Program-made: the position numbers and the translations under genes
Notes under the pieces: model-generated
Database searches by the model: none
The model's input: the letters and a program-made list of their open reading frames with translations, nothing else
What the model was told of the DNA's origin: nothing
In this document: piece by piece, positions 1 through 8,684 of the stretch
Layout: each line of letters starts with the position of its first letter
How positions within the stretch are numbered: position 1 is the stretch's first letter
Origin: a virus
Strand: one strand, 5' to 3'
Length of the DNA stretch: 64,000 bases
IMG/VR virus record: IMGVR_UViG_3300033146_000850
Span: 1 to 64,000 of that record

Positions 1-16
1 TATTTAAAATAATTTG

Positions 17-786
17 AAAACCCACCATAACGTGCCGTTCTTACGGCACATAATTGATAGGTTTGATTTGTTGAACGAAGTGAGACAATATCAACCTTGT
101 CAATTATTAGTCAGGTACATTTGTTACAGTGGATACATTTGTTACAATGTATATATTTTAAAAACGTCCAAATTTTAATTCTAAACAATGAAAATATATT
201 AACTTATAACATAGCATTCAAAATGTATTTTTATTCAATGGTGGGCATTTATGTTCCATTTAGACATACTTTATCCAATAGAAACTATTTTAAAATGTTG
301 TTGATATATTAATTACAATTAAAAACCCACCATAGCGTGCCGTTCTTACGGCACATAATTGATAGGTTTGATTTGTTGAACGAAGTGAGACAACATCAAT
401 CTTGTCAATTATTAGTCAGGTACATTTGTTACAATGGATATATTTTAAAAACGTCCAAATTTTAATTTTAAGCAATGAAAACATATCAACATATAACATA
501 GCATTCAAAATGTATTTTTATTCAATGGTGGGCATTTATGTTCCATTTAGGCATATTTTATCCAATGGGAATGATTTTAAAATGTTGTTGATGATTATAA
601 AATGTTGTTGATATATTAATTACAATTTGAAAACCCACCATAGCGTGCCGTTCTTACGGCACATAATTGATGGGTTTGATTTGTTGAACGAAGTGAGACA
701 ACATCAACCTTGTCAATTATTAGTCGGATATAATTGTTACAATTGATATAATTGTTACCAGTGGATATTTTTAAAACCGTTCAAAA
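17..786. repeat. Tandem array of ~305-bp repeats (three copies, third truncated)
   Basis: Three direct copies begin near 17, 321 and 631. Each opens with AAAACCCACCATA and then a perfect hairpin (GTGCCGT, 4-nt loop, ACGGCAC) at 32-49, 337-354 and 645-662. This is followed by a conserved stretch containing GAACGAAGTGAGAC and, in the first two copies, an AT-rich second half. Copies 1 and 2 differ by a few substitutions and small indels. The third diverges after about 786, where an insert begins. The array may continue left of the window. I see no convincing gene here: short TTG-started reading frames inside the copies have no ribosome site. A role as origin, recombination site or transcribed structured RNA is possible but not shown. 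Confidence 0.85.
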
Positions 787-799
787 GTTTGAGCCTCCG

Positions 800-1010
800 A
801 GATTTTTTCTTTTTTTTTACTTTTTTTTTCTTTTCTTTTCTTATTCTTCACTTTTTTTTCTTTTCTTTTCTTTTATATATTTTCTTTTCTTATTCTTTTC
901 TTTTATATATTTTCTTTTCTTATTCTTTTCTTTTATATATTTTCTTTTCTTATTCTTTCTTATTCTTTTCTTTTATATAATTTTCTTTTCTTATTCTTTC
1001 TTATTCTTTG
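800..1010. repeat. Polypyrimidine tract with 30-bp tandem units
   Basis: The plus strand is almost purely T and C, broken by short TATATA steps. From 871 a 30-bp unit (TTTTATATAT followed by a T/C run) occurs three times in tandem, then degenerates to about 1008. Such mirror-like pyrimidine tracts can adopt triplex DNA. The tract is open in one frame (752-1243), but the product would be only Phe/Leu/Ser/Tyr and has no ribosome site, so I do not call it a gene. Confidence 0.8.
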
Positions 1011-1102
1011 TAAAATCGTGTATTACCAATAGTTGTTTTTTTATAAGTATAATTTTATTCCTCGCTTCGCTCGTCATAAAATCATTTTTTATAAAAAAAC
1101 AA

Positions 1103-1136
1103 GTGACACCTAACGGTGTCACGGGGGTAAACCCCC
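1103..1136. other. Two adjacent GC-rich hairpins
   Basis: GTGACACC and GGTGTCAC form an 8-bp stem with a TAAC loop (1103-1122). Immediately after it, GGGGG and CCCCC form a second stem around TAAA (1123-1136). A 12-bp palindrome, TATACCGGTATA, follows at 1145-1156. There is no U-tract, so these are not typical terminators. They lie inside the insert that splits the third repeat copy. Confidence 0.75.
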
Positions 1137-1158
1137 AGCATGAATATACCGGTATAAA

Positions 1159-1203
1159 CGTGCGTGCGTGCGTGTGTGCGTGCGGGAGCGGGCGTGCGTG
1201 CGA
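1159..1203. repeat. GC-rich (GTGC)n microsatellite
   Basis: An imperfect GTGC/GTGT tetranucleotide run with a GGGAGCGG interruption. It is strikingly GC-rich in an otherwise AT-rich genome, and sits between the twin hairpins and the resumption of the 305-bp repeat. Confidence 0.8.
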
Positions 1204-1220
1204 AGATAGGATACGATATT

Positions 1221-1356
1221 TTTTGAAAACGTCCAAATTTTAATTCTAAGCAATGAAAACATATCAACATATAACATAGCATTCAAAATGTATTTTCATT
1301 CAATGGTGGGCATTTATGTTCCATTTAGACGTATTTTATCCAATAGAAATGATTTT
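1221..1356. repeat. Second half of the 305-bp repeat, displaced
   Basis: This stretch closely matches the second half of repeat copies 1 and 2 (for example AACGTCCAAATTTTAAT, and the run from CAATGGTGGGCATTTATG to the unit end). It appears to complete the third copy, which stops near 786. About 430 bp of unrelated sequence therefore lies between the two halves, flanked by similar AAAACCGTTCAAA and AAAACGTCCAAA segments. Confidence 0.75.
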
Positions 1357-1413
1357 AAAAATAAAAATATAAATAATTAACAAAATTTTTAACTTTTTTA
1401 TTTGTGTGTGATA

Positions 1414-1421
1414 TATAAATA
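1414..1421 (+). promoter_or_regulatory. T4-type late promoter box (TATAAATA)
   Basis: Exact match to the T4 late promoter -10 consensus TATAAATA, 68 nt upstream of the gp32 start. No partner -35 is expected for this class. It would put gp32 under late as well as any earlier control. Confidence 0.5.
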
Positions 1422-1488
1422 ATGCAAGTCGGACGAACCAGTTGGTTCAAATGGATTTATTGATTTAATGATTTATGGAGAATTAATT

Positions 1489-2448
1489 ATGGCTAAATCA
1501 AGCAGAAGAAACAGAGATTACAGAGAGATTCATGGAAAAAAGTTTAAGGAAAGTTTTGACACAAAAAACAAGTACAAAGATGAACGTTTTTGGACATTAA
1601 CCAGAGATGATACTGGTGGTGGTAGTGCTATTATTCGGTTTTTACCAAATAAAAATGAAGTAGAATTACCTTACAAACAAAGTTTTAAACACGCTATTAA
1701 TATTAATGGGAAAATGTTTATTGACCATTGTCCTACTACTGTTGATGAAAATTGTCCTGTATGTGAGTGGAACAAGGAGCAAGACAGGGATTTTGTTATG
1801 GATAACAAAACATATAGAAAGAAATCTTATATATGCAATATTTTAGTTATTCAAGACAAGAAAAATAGAGACAATGAAGGTAAAGTATTTTTGTTTGAAT
1901 TTGGAAAACAAGTATATGATATTTTAGTTGAGACACTTAATCCTGATAAAGAATTAGGAATTGACCCAATGTATTATTATTGCTTGGACAATGGTGCTAA
2001 TTTTAGAGTGTTGGTTAAGAAAGATGGAAAATATCCAACTTGGACTTCTAGTAAGTTTTTACCAAAATCTCCAATTGATGGTGACCTTGAAACATTGAAT
2101 ATTGATGATGATTATATTTTTGATAATATTTACGATATTGGTGAAGTTATAAAATCAAAAAAATATAAAACTTATGATGAATTGAATGTTAAATTTAAAA
2201 AGTTTTTAAAGAGTATTGATGCTAATGGTATGATAGATGATGCTGAATATGATAACAAAGAAGAAAATGTTGTTCCTGAATTTTCAAGAAAAACTAGAAA
2301 AAGTAAGGAAATCATAGAAGAAAAAGAGAAATCTGTTGCAGTTTCAAATAGAACATCTAGAAAATCAAATAAGGTTGATGATGATATGGACAAAGTCAAC
2401 AGTGTTCAAAATTATTTCCATCAGTATGATGATGACGATGATGAATAA
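1489..2448 (+). CDS. 32: Single-stranded DNA-binding protein (T4 gp32-like)
   Basis: Coats ssDNA during replication, recombination and repair, and recruits UvsY, gp61 and other partners. The start at 1489 follows GGAG at a good distance; an upstream in-frame ATG at 1468 overlaps that site and is unlikely. The 319-residue product is close in size to T4 gp32 (301). It has a basic N-terminal cooperativity region (KSSRRNR), a zinc-binding knuckle in the core (DHCPTT followed by CPVC) and aromatic residues typical of the OB fold. A Ser/Lys/Glu-rich linker leads to a very acidic tail (DDDDDE), as expected for the protein-interaction tail. uvsY and uvsW follow, supporting the assignment. Confidence 0.92.
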   Translation: MAKSSRRNRDYREIHGKKFKESFDTKNKYKDERFWTLTRDDTGGGSAIIRFLPNKNEVELPYKQSFKHAININGKMFIDHCPTTVDENCPVCEWNKEQDRDFVMDNKTYRKKSYICNILVIQDKKNRDNEGKVFLFEFGKQVYDILVETLNPDKELGIDPMYYYCLDNGANFRVLVKKDGKYPTWTSSKFLPKSPIDGDLETLNIDDDYIFDNIYDIGEVIKSKKYKTYDELNVKFKKFLKSIDANGMIDDAEYDNKEENVVPEFSRKTRKSKEIIEEKEKSVAVSNRTSRKSNKVDDDMDKVNSVQNYFHQYDDDDDE

Positions 2449-2468
2449 ATAATAATCAATGGTAATAT

Positions 2469-2505
2469 ATAATATTGAGGGGATATCACGTTCCCTCAAT
2501 ATTAT
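2469..2505. terminator. Perfect 13-bp hairpin between gene 32 and uvsY
   Basis: TAATATTGAGGG and CCCTCAATATTA pair perfectly (13 bp with flanking A-T) around an 11-nt loop, right after gene 32. Only a weak U-rich tail follows, so it may be an attenuator or an mRNA 3'-end stabiliser for the abundant gp32 message as much as a full terminator. Confidence 0.65.
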
Positions 2506-2534
2506 TGTGAATTTAATTATTATAGGTGGTTAAT

Positions 2535-2969
2535 ATGAAGTTCTTAGGTGTAGCGTGGAGGGATGCAGATAATATCCCTGAAAAATTACAAAATATTATT
2601 GATGAGATGATAACAACAAATATTCAAGATTTAAAAAGCGATTTAGTTAAAGCTATACACGACCAATCACAAATATTAAAAATCAAATATAGGTTGAGTA
2701 TAGCATTGGTTGAAATGGAGCACCTCATTAAAGAGAAAAGATTCAATGTAACTAAATATTACATTGAAAGATATCCTAGAGAGCTGGGTTCAACTCAATT
2801 GAAATTATATGTTGAAAATGATACAGGATTATCTGAACTAATAGCTAAATATGAGATGTTGAAAATAAAATTGAAATTTTTTGAAAGTGTTTTTGATATC
2901 TTGAAAAGTAAACCTACAAATATTCGTAGTATAATTATGTGGGAAGAATATACATCTGGTAATAAATAA
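2535..2969 (+). CDS. uvsY: Recombination mediator, UvsY-like
   Basis: UvsY loads the UvsX recombinase on gp32-covered ssDNA. The start at 2535 has AGGTGG six bases upstream; a GTG at 2526 overlaps that site. The 144-residue product matches UvsY in size (137). It is mostly helical with basic clusters, and its C-terminus (FDILKSKPTNIRSI...MWEEYTSGNK) aligns by eye with the T4 UvsY end (LDAIKSRGFAIKHI...MRAFEAGK). Its place between gene 32 and uvsW matches T4-like synteny. No UvsX gene is present in this window. Sequence similarity is modest, so the call leans on both C-terminus and context. Confidence 0.68.
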   Translation: MKFLGVAWRDADNIPEKLQNIIDEMITTNIQDLKSDLVKAIHDQSQILKIKYRLSIALVEMEHLIKEKRFNVTKYYIERYPRELGSTQLKLYVENDTGLSELIAKYEMLKIKLKFFESVFDILKSKPTNIRSIIMWEEYTSGNK

Positions 2970-3027
2970 TTTATAAATTTTTCTACACTAAATAATAATT
3001 AGTTATTATATATTGTGAGAAAAAAAG

Positions 3028-5406
3028 ATGTTAATTTTTGAAAAAGTCGATGAGGTTTATTTTATAGTCAAATCAGATTCACCTGAAAATTTTACAGAGT
3101 TACAAGAATTATATTTTGCATTTATATTAGAACATCCTGATAAATATTTTATACCAGCGTATAAAAATGGTGGTTGGGATGGTAAAGTTAAATTTATAAA
3201 ATATTTAGATTCTTTTAGAGAAACAGCTCTTGCACCAATTGGGTTGTTTCATAAAATGTATAAATTTATGAAAAGTAATAATATTGAATTTGAAATTATA
3301 AATGATGATATTGGTATAAATAAAGTCGATTTGAGCGATTTTGATTCTTGGTTAAGCGAGATTGAAAAAGGTAAAACTAAAAAGATATCTAGTAGAGAAT
3401 ATCAATATAATGCTGTTAAAAATGCGTTAATTGTTAATAGAGGTATATTACAAAGTCCTACAGGTTGTCACGCTAAAGGTGATAAAGTTTTCACTAATGA
3501 TGGTGTATTGAAAAAAGTAGAAGATATTGTAGAGGGTGATTTTCTGTTTGGAATTGATGGTCAATATAAAGAAGTTTTGAGTTTATTTAATGGATATGAT
3601 GATTTATATGAAATTAAACCATTTGGAAGTGATATTGGGTTCACAGTTAATTCTGAACACGTTTTACCTTTATACTATGACAATAATATTATTGAGTTAA
3701 CAGTTCATGAGTTTTTAGCTAAGGATGATTCATTTAAAGAACATTGTCAAATATTTTATAATAAAGAAAAACTCAATTTTTCTTTACAGAATGATGAATA
3801 TATAATAGATTCCCCTTATCATATTGGTGAATATTTTGGTCAGATGTTTAATGATAACGCTATTAATGATGAAAATGATGAATATTTGTATTATTTGAAT
3901 GATATTTTATTTAAAACTAGTGTTAATTTTAGGTTGGAATTATTAGCTGGTATGTTAGATTCAGGTGGAGATTTAATTGATAACAATTCAAAGTTTTCAT
4001 TTTCATCATCCTCTAAGTCATTTATTGATAATATGCATATGATATCTATATCTTTGGGTTATATATGTTCAATAAATATAGACTATGATAATATTGATAA
4101 ACATATTATAACTATTAGTGGTAACATATCTAGTATTCCAACCAAAAATAAACAAATTAACCACGAGTATATTGACAATTATAAAAATGGTTTTGATATT
4201 ATAAAAAAAGGATATGGTGAATATTATGGTTTCACTGTTAAGGATTCATTATATTTGACTGAAAGTGGTATAATTACTAAAAATAGTGGTAAAAGTTTAA
4301 TAATATATACTTATATTTCTTGGATTTTAACACACGAGTTTAAACCTGGTGAAAAACTATTATTAGTTGTTCCATCAACATCTCTAGTTGAACAGATGAC
4401 TAATGATTTTGTGGAGTATGGGTTTAATGAAAAATATATATCTAAAATTTATTCAGGTCAAACAAAGAATTTTAATAATCCTATTATAATTTCAACGTGG
4501 CAAAGTTTATTTAGAAACGATATTGATTTTTTTGAACAATTCTCTTGTGTTATAATTGATGAAGCACATAAAGCAAAAGCAAAACAAATGATGTATATAT
4601 CTGAAAATTGCATCAATGCAAGATTTAGATTGGCTACAACTGGAACTCTTCATAAACAAAAATTTATGAAATGGTCTGTAATGGCGAACTTTGGTCCTGT
4701 ATTTAAAACTAGTACAACATCATCTCTAATTAAATCTGGATTTTTAACCGATTTCCATATACGAAACATTGTTATAAATTGGAAAAAAGTGAATTGTAAA
4801 AAAATTAAAAGGTTTGATATAGATGATTATCAAGATGAGTTTAAACATATTCTTAATAATGAAAATAGAATGGATATGGTGATTACTTTTTTGGTTAATT
4901 TATGGGACGATAGAGACATTGCAAAATCAACTTTATTAGTAATGGGTAGAAGAGTTGCGTATATTGAATTTTTATTTTCTAAAATAAAAGATAAAATTGA
5001 TGGTGATGTGTTTTTTATTCACGGTAAAGTTAAAACATCTGATAGACTTAAAATAATAGAACACGTTAAAAAATATGGTGGCATGATTATTGCAAATATA
5101 GATATTATGGGAACTGGTATTAATATTCCAAATGTTTCAACTATTGTATTTGCCAATCCAGTGAAGTCAGATATATTATTATTACAAACAATTGGAAGGT
5201 CTATTAGGTTGTCGGAAGGTAAAACTTTTGCTATGATATATGATTTAGTTGATAAGATACCTATTAAAAATAAATCTGAAAATACTGTATATAGTTGGTT
5301 AGGACGAAAAAATGAGATTTATCAAGAGCAAGGGTTTAAATATGACACTATAAATGTTGATTTGAATTGTGATTGTGAGACCAAATTTGATATTTTAAAA
5401 ATATAA
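3028..5406 (+). CDS. uvsW: UvsW-like ATP-dependent helicase, interrupted by an intein
   Basis: UvsW is a superfamily 2 helicase that unwinds branched DNA and R-loops and helps switch T4 from origin to recombination-dependent replication. The precursor is 792 aa. Removing residues 147-419 leaves 519 aa, close to T4 UvsW (503). The P-loop SPTG/SGKS is split: SPTG ends at residue 146 and SGKS starts at 420. Other helicase signatures are present: the DEAH box (IIDEAHK, 511-514), ATTGT (motif III) and QTIGRSIR (motif VI). The N-terminal part (FIPAYKNGGWDGKVKFI) matches the UvsW DNA-binding domain. Unless the intein splices, the ATPase cannot form, so activity depends on protein splicing. The ribosome site is weak (GTGAG). 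Confidence 0.9.
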   Translation: MLIFEKVDEVYFIVKSDSPENFTELQELYFAFILEHPDKYFIPAYKNGGWDGKVKFIKYLDSFRETALAPIGLFHKMYKFMKSNNIEFEIINDDIGINKVDLSDFDSWLSEIEKGKTKKISSREYQYNAVKNALIVNRGILQSPTGCHAKGDKVFTNDGVLKKVEDIVEGDFLFGIDGQYKEVLSLFNGYDDLYEIKPFGSDIGFTVNSEHVLPLYYDNNIIELTVHEFLAKDDSFKEHCQIFYNKEKLNFSLQNDEYIIDSPYHIGEYFGQMFNDNAINDENDEYLYYLNDILFKTSVNFRLELLAGMLDSGGDLIDNNSKFSFSSSSKSFIDNMHMISISLGYICSINIDYDNIDKHIITISGNISSIPTKNKQINHEYIDNYKNGFDIIKKGYGEYYGFTVKDSLYLTESGIITKNSGKSLIIYTYISWILTHEFKPGEKLLLVVPSTSLVEQMTNDFVEYGFNEKYISKIYSGQTKNFNNPIIISTWQSLFRNDIDFFEQFSCVIIDEAHKAKAKQMMYISENCINARFRLATTGTLHKQKFMKWSVMANFGPVFKTSTTSSLIKSGFLTDFHIRNIVINWKKVNCKKIKRFDIDDYQDEFKHILNNENRMDMVITFLVNLWDDRDIAKSTLLVMGRRVAYIEFLFSKIKDKIDGDVFFIHGKVKTSDRLKIIEHVKKYGGMIIANIDIMGTGINIPNVSTIVFANPVKSDILLLQTIGRSIRLSEGKTFAMIYDLVDKIPIKNKSENTVYSWLGRKNEIYQEQGFKYDTINVDLNCDCETKFDILKI
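3466..4284 (+). mobile_element. Intein in the Walker A motif of UvsW, with degenerate LAGLIDADG nuclease
   Basis: A 273-residue in-frame insert begins with Cys (CHAKGDKVFTNDG, block A) and ends with Asn (SGIITKN, blocks F/G), followed by a Ser +1 residue, as in class 1 inteins. Block B appears as VNSEHVLPL, with Asn where Thr is usual. The residue before the terminal Asn is Lys rather than His. Two LAGLIDADG-like segments can be seen, at intein residues ~119-131 (IGEYFGQMFNDNA) and ~159-170 (LLAGMLDSGGDL). In the second, the usual catalytic Asp position is Gly, so homing activity is probably lost while splicing is likely kept. Confidence 0.88.
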
Positions 5407-5454
5407 TTTCATTTTTTGTTGATATTATGATATTTAATTATGATGGAGGTTGAT

Positions 5455-5673
5455 ATGCAGTATTTTAAAATCAAATATATATCGAATGAACAAAAATTAA
5501 TTAATAATATTATTGAATTTGAAAATAAGGAAATTGAACAAGATAATAATAATAATTTATTAAATTTAATTGTGAGACAAATAGATGATATTTTTTTACC
5601 TTTGGAATTTATGGAAGTTTCTAAAAAATATAGAGACGAATTTTTAAATATTGAGGAGCATTCATGGCTTTAA
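5455..5673 (+). CDS. Small acidic protein of unknown function
   Basis: A 72-residue product starting at 5455, with GGAGG five bases upstream; two ATGs at 5440 and 5443 lie upstream of or within that site. It sits between uvsW and the primase gene and overlaps the latter by 10 bp, so it is probably translationally coupled. The sequence is rich in Asn, Ile and Glu, with no cysteines, signal or membrane segment. T4 also has a small ORF beside uvsW, but I cannot show homology. Confidence 0.65.
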   Translation: MQYFKIKYISNEQKLINNIIEFENKEIEQDNNNNLLNLIVRQIDDIFLPLEFMEVSKKYRDEFLNIEEHSWL

Positions 5674-6752
5674 GTAAAACAGATTCCAAAATATTGATTC
5701 AACAGTTAGGTTTGGAAGGTATTGAAATAAACGGTGATAATTATAATTTTAGATGTCCTATATGTGGCGATTCCAAAAAGAATAGTTCTAAAAAACGAGG
5801 ATATTTATTTTGGGATACTAAACATAATAGAGGATATAGATATAAATGTTTCAATTGTGGGGTTAGTTATACGCTTGAGTATTATTTGAAATTATATAAC
5901 CCTGATTTATATAAACAATATGTATTCGATGGGTTGAAATATAAATATACAAATAAATCAAAAATGAATATGGTAAAAGATGATTTATTAGAGAAAGTTG
6001 ATAATTCTTTGGTTAAAAAATTATTAAATGATAAAATAAAAGAAAAAATTATAATTCCAATTACTAAAATAAAAAAATATAATATTCGAGAGTATATATA
6101 TAACAGACGTATTCCTAAGCATAAATTGAAATACATATATTATATTGATAATTTTTATGAAACACTATATGAGCCTATTAAAAAATTATTAAATGATAAA
6201 AATATAAAAGATGGTTCTTTCGATACTGACCCTAGAATATTTTGGTTTATTAAAAATAGGAATAATGAAATTATAGGAATACAGGGTAGAAGTATATTAG
6301 AAGATGCAAAAATTAGATATTTGACTATAAAGATAACAGATGATGTAATGGTTGGAAATCTTGAAAACATTCAACTGAGCGAACGTGTGTACGTTACAGA
6401 GGGGTTTATTGATAGTTTATTTCTACCAAATGCTGTATCACTAAATGGAAGCTCGTTCAAATCAACATTAAACAAATTAAAACATATTGGAGTCGAGGAT
6501 ATTGTAATTATTTTTGATAATGAGCCTTATAATAAAGAAATAAGGAAAAAGGTAGTAGAAGTTGTTAATGAGAGTATTATGGTTAATGGTGTTAAATTAG
6601 GGGTTTGTTTGTTACCTGAAAGAATTAGAAATAAAGGAAAAGATGTTAATGATTATATTAAAAATGGTATTGATATTTCTAAATTGATAAATATAATTAA
6701 TGAAAATACTCATTATGGAAAAATTGCAAAAATAAAAATGTTAAGGTGGTGA
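5664..6752 (+). CDS. 61: DNA primase (T4 gp61-like)
   Basis: Makes RNA primers for lagging-strand synthesis, normally within the primosome with the gp41 helicase (not in this window). The 362-residue product is close to gp61 (342). An N-terminal zinc-binding module has C31-x2-C34 and C62-x2-C65 (CPIC...CFNC). The C-terminal half carries a Toprim domain with VYVTEGFID (E246) and the acidic pair in IIFDNEP (D285, E287). GAGGAG precedes the start. It overlaps the small upstream ORF and is followed after one base by a baseplate gene, so it is in one operon with uvsW. Confidence 0.88.
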   Translation: MALSKTDSKILIQQLGLEGIEINGDNYNFRCPICGDSKKNSSKKRGYLFWDTKHNRGYRYKCFNCGVSYTLEYYLKLYNPDLYKQYVFDGLKYKYTNKSKMNMVKDDLLEKVDNSLVKKLLNDKIKEKIIIPITKIKKYNIREYIYNRRIPKHKLKYIYYIDNFYETLYEPIKKLLNDKNIKDGSFDTDPRIFWFIKNRNNEIIGIQGRSILEDAKIRYLTIKITDDVMVGNLENIQLSERVYVTEGFIDSLFLPNAVSLNGSSFKSTLNKLKHIGVEDIVIIFDNEPYNKEIRKKVVEVVNESIMVNGVKLGVCLLPERIRNKGKDVNDYIKNGIDISKLINIINENTHYGKIAKIKMLRW

Positions 6753-6753
6753 T

Positions 6754-8625
6754 ATGAGTGGATACAAAGGACAATTAAATGACTCAAAGAGTAAATTAAA
6801 AGTCATTCGATTAGGACATATGTACTCTGATATGATAACAGAGTTAAAAAAGGCTATATCTAGAGTACCTTTAAATAATGATTATGAGGTTCATTTTAGG
6901 TTCCCTGGTAATATATTTTTTAATAGTACTAAAGATATAAATGATTCCTCAAGGTCAATTAATGAATCACCATCAACTCCAACCGCAGTTAATCCTGTAA
7001 AGGATGATTCTATTAATCAGAAATATAATACTGAAACTATAAAATATATAGAGGAACGAATACCATTTTTAACAAAAAATGTTACGGGATTCGATGAGAG
7101 TATTGATGTTAAAACTGTTAAAATTTTAAATAGGGACTGGAATTTTGCAACTAATCAGAATTTTAGTGAATTAACTATAACGTTTTATGATATGTATGTT
7201 CAAAATAAAGATGGTATATCAGAGTGGGTGTCTATTAGTGAACTATTTAAGACCTGGATGGATAATATTTTTTATAATCCTGGGGATGAATTATATAAAA
7301 CATATTCGACTGTTAGTAATTATTTTGATAGCTATGTTATACCTGAATTGGATATTTTACAATTCAGTAGAAGGTTAGAGATTACCGATATTGACCATTT
7401 AATTTTAGATAATAAGATAACAGAAGATAATAGAATGAGTCAATTAGATGTTAAAAAGAAAAAAAATTATTATAAAGAATGGTTAGAAGATGAATATGGG
7501 GATAATATATATCTTGCAGGATATCTTAATGATTTACAAAAAAGAAGAAAGACTAAAACTGGTGTTATTGGTATTATTGGGGATATAGCTACACCTATTA
7601 ATAATATGATAAATGCTGTAGCATTAACATCTGACGTAGTTTCCAATTTCTCAAAAGGTGAATCTGAAAACATTGAAAAATATAAAGATGGGTTATCCAT
7701 AGCAGGTAAGAAATTGTATGAAGATTTTTTTAATGATTTTAGTAAAATAAAAGAAGGTATTCCTAAAGAAGATATTGGTAAATTGTTTGGTCAAGAGCAT
7801 CTAAAAGGATTGCGTGATAATATATCATCAGGTGGAACAACAACATCATCACCATTCGGTGTGAAATTAGAAAAGGCATCTTATCATTTATATGCTAACT
7901 TTTATAATCATTTTAAATCTATACAAGATAAATATTCTAATAATGGAAATTCAAAACTTAATTTAGCATCTCTATTAGACAAAGAAAATTTGAAAAAATG
8001 TAGTGGTAAAGCTATTAGTAAAGCAATAAAACAAGCACAAGATGATGCTGAACCTAAATTTTTTGGGTTCGATACACCAATAGATGAGATATTGTCTGTA
8101 ATGGGGTTTTTATCGACTGCATATTCTTTATATGATTTAGCGAAAGTGTTATTGTGGAGTATAAAACCAGATAGTCCGGTTAATCCTGATTGGGTTGCTG
8201 GAGGTAACGAGTCAATATTGAAAACAGATTCTGGCTTGCTTAAACAAGGTGCATCAGCCGTGGTTGGTGATAGATTTTTAACTACTGATTTTATAGATAA
8301 CTCCGTTAGTGCTATACTTGATTATTTAAAAAATAATGAAAATATACTTGATAAAAAGTATGAAAATCTTTTCGAGTTCCCTATAAATTGGGATAATTAT
8401 AGTTTTTTAAAAGATGATGAACGATATTCTAATGCTGGTATACTTAGTAAAAATAATGAAAGTAATTTGGAAGATGATTATATATATATAAACCCAATAA
8501 AAACTTTTAGGTTTTATGACCTTTATCCTGTGGGTGTGTTTTATAATAATCTGAGTTATGATAGTGAGAATGAATTAACAACATTTGATGTTAAATTCAA
8601 ATATACTCATTTTGAACAAAAATAA
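6754..8625 (+). CDS. Baseplate tail-tube cap/initiator-like protein (gp48/gp54 type)
   Basis: The last ~45 residues (TFRFYDLYPVGVFYNNLSYD, then SENELTTFDVKFKYT) match the end of the T4 tail-tube fold (KGLWPTNVGELQLDWDSNNE, then IQTFEVTLALDYW in gp19). A second tube-like strand set occurs near residues 110-150 (TVKILNRDWNFATNQNF...LTITFYDMYV). In T4, gp48 and gp54 use this fold to cap the baseplate hub and start the tube. This protein is 623 aa, much longer than gp48 (364) or gp54 (320). The extra ~350 residues in the middle include a helical region and a hydrophobic stretch (GVIGIIGDIATPINNMINAV). AGGTGG precedes the start and only one base separates it from the primase stop. Confidence 0.6.
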   Translation: MSGYKGQLNDSKSKLKVIRLGHMYSDMITELKKAISRVPLNNDYEVHFRFPGNIFFNSTKDINDSSRSINESPSTPTAVNPVKDDSINQKYNTETIKYIEERIPFLTKNVTGFDESIDVKTVKILNRDWNFATNQNFSELTITFYDMYVQNKDGISEWVSISELFKTWMDNIFYNPGDELYKTYSTVSNYFDSYVIPELDILQFSRRLEITDIDHLILDNKITEDNRMSQLDVKKKKNYYKEWLEDEYGDNIYLAGYLNDLQKRRKTKTGVIGIIGDIATPINNMINAVALTSDVVSNFSKGESENIEKYKDGLSIAGKKLYEDFFNDFSKIKEGIPKEDIGKLFGQEHLKGLRDNISSGGTTTSSPFGVKLEKASYHLYANFYNHFKSIQDKYSNNGNSKLNLASLLDKENLKKCSGKAISKAIKQAQDDAEPKFFGFDTPIDEILSVMGFLSTAYSLYDLAKVLLWSIKPDSPVNPDWVAGGNESILKTDSGLLKQGASAVVGDRFLTTDFIDNSVSAILDYLKNNENILDKKYENLFEFPINWDNYSFLKDDERYSNAGILSKNNESNLEDDYIYINPIKTFRFYDLYPVGVFYNNLSYDSENELTTFDVKFKYTHFEQK

Positions 8626-8684
8626 ATTTTTTAAAAATGAATAGTAATAAATAGATATGTGTTAATATAATATGGAGTAATATT

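Noticed and set aside
97-611. Two short reading frames (97-312, 402-611) with similar products in the left repeats
   Set aside because: Both begin with TTG without a ribosome site, and the similarity of the products follows from the DNA repeat itself; an indel of 15 nt keeps frame by chance. Listed as repeats only.
752-1243. 163-codon frame through the polypyrimidine tract
   Set aside because: Product is nearly all Phe, Leu, Ser, Tyr and Ile because the DNA is T/C-rich; no ribosome site, and it runs into the GTGC microsatellite.
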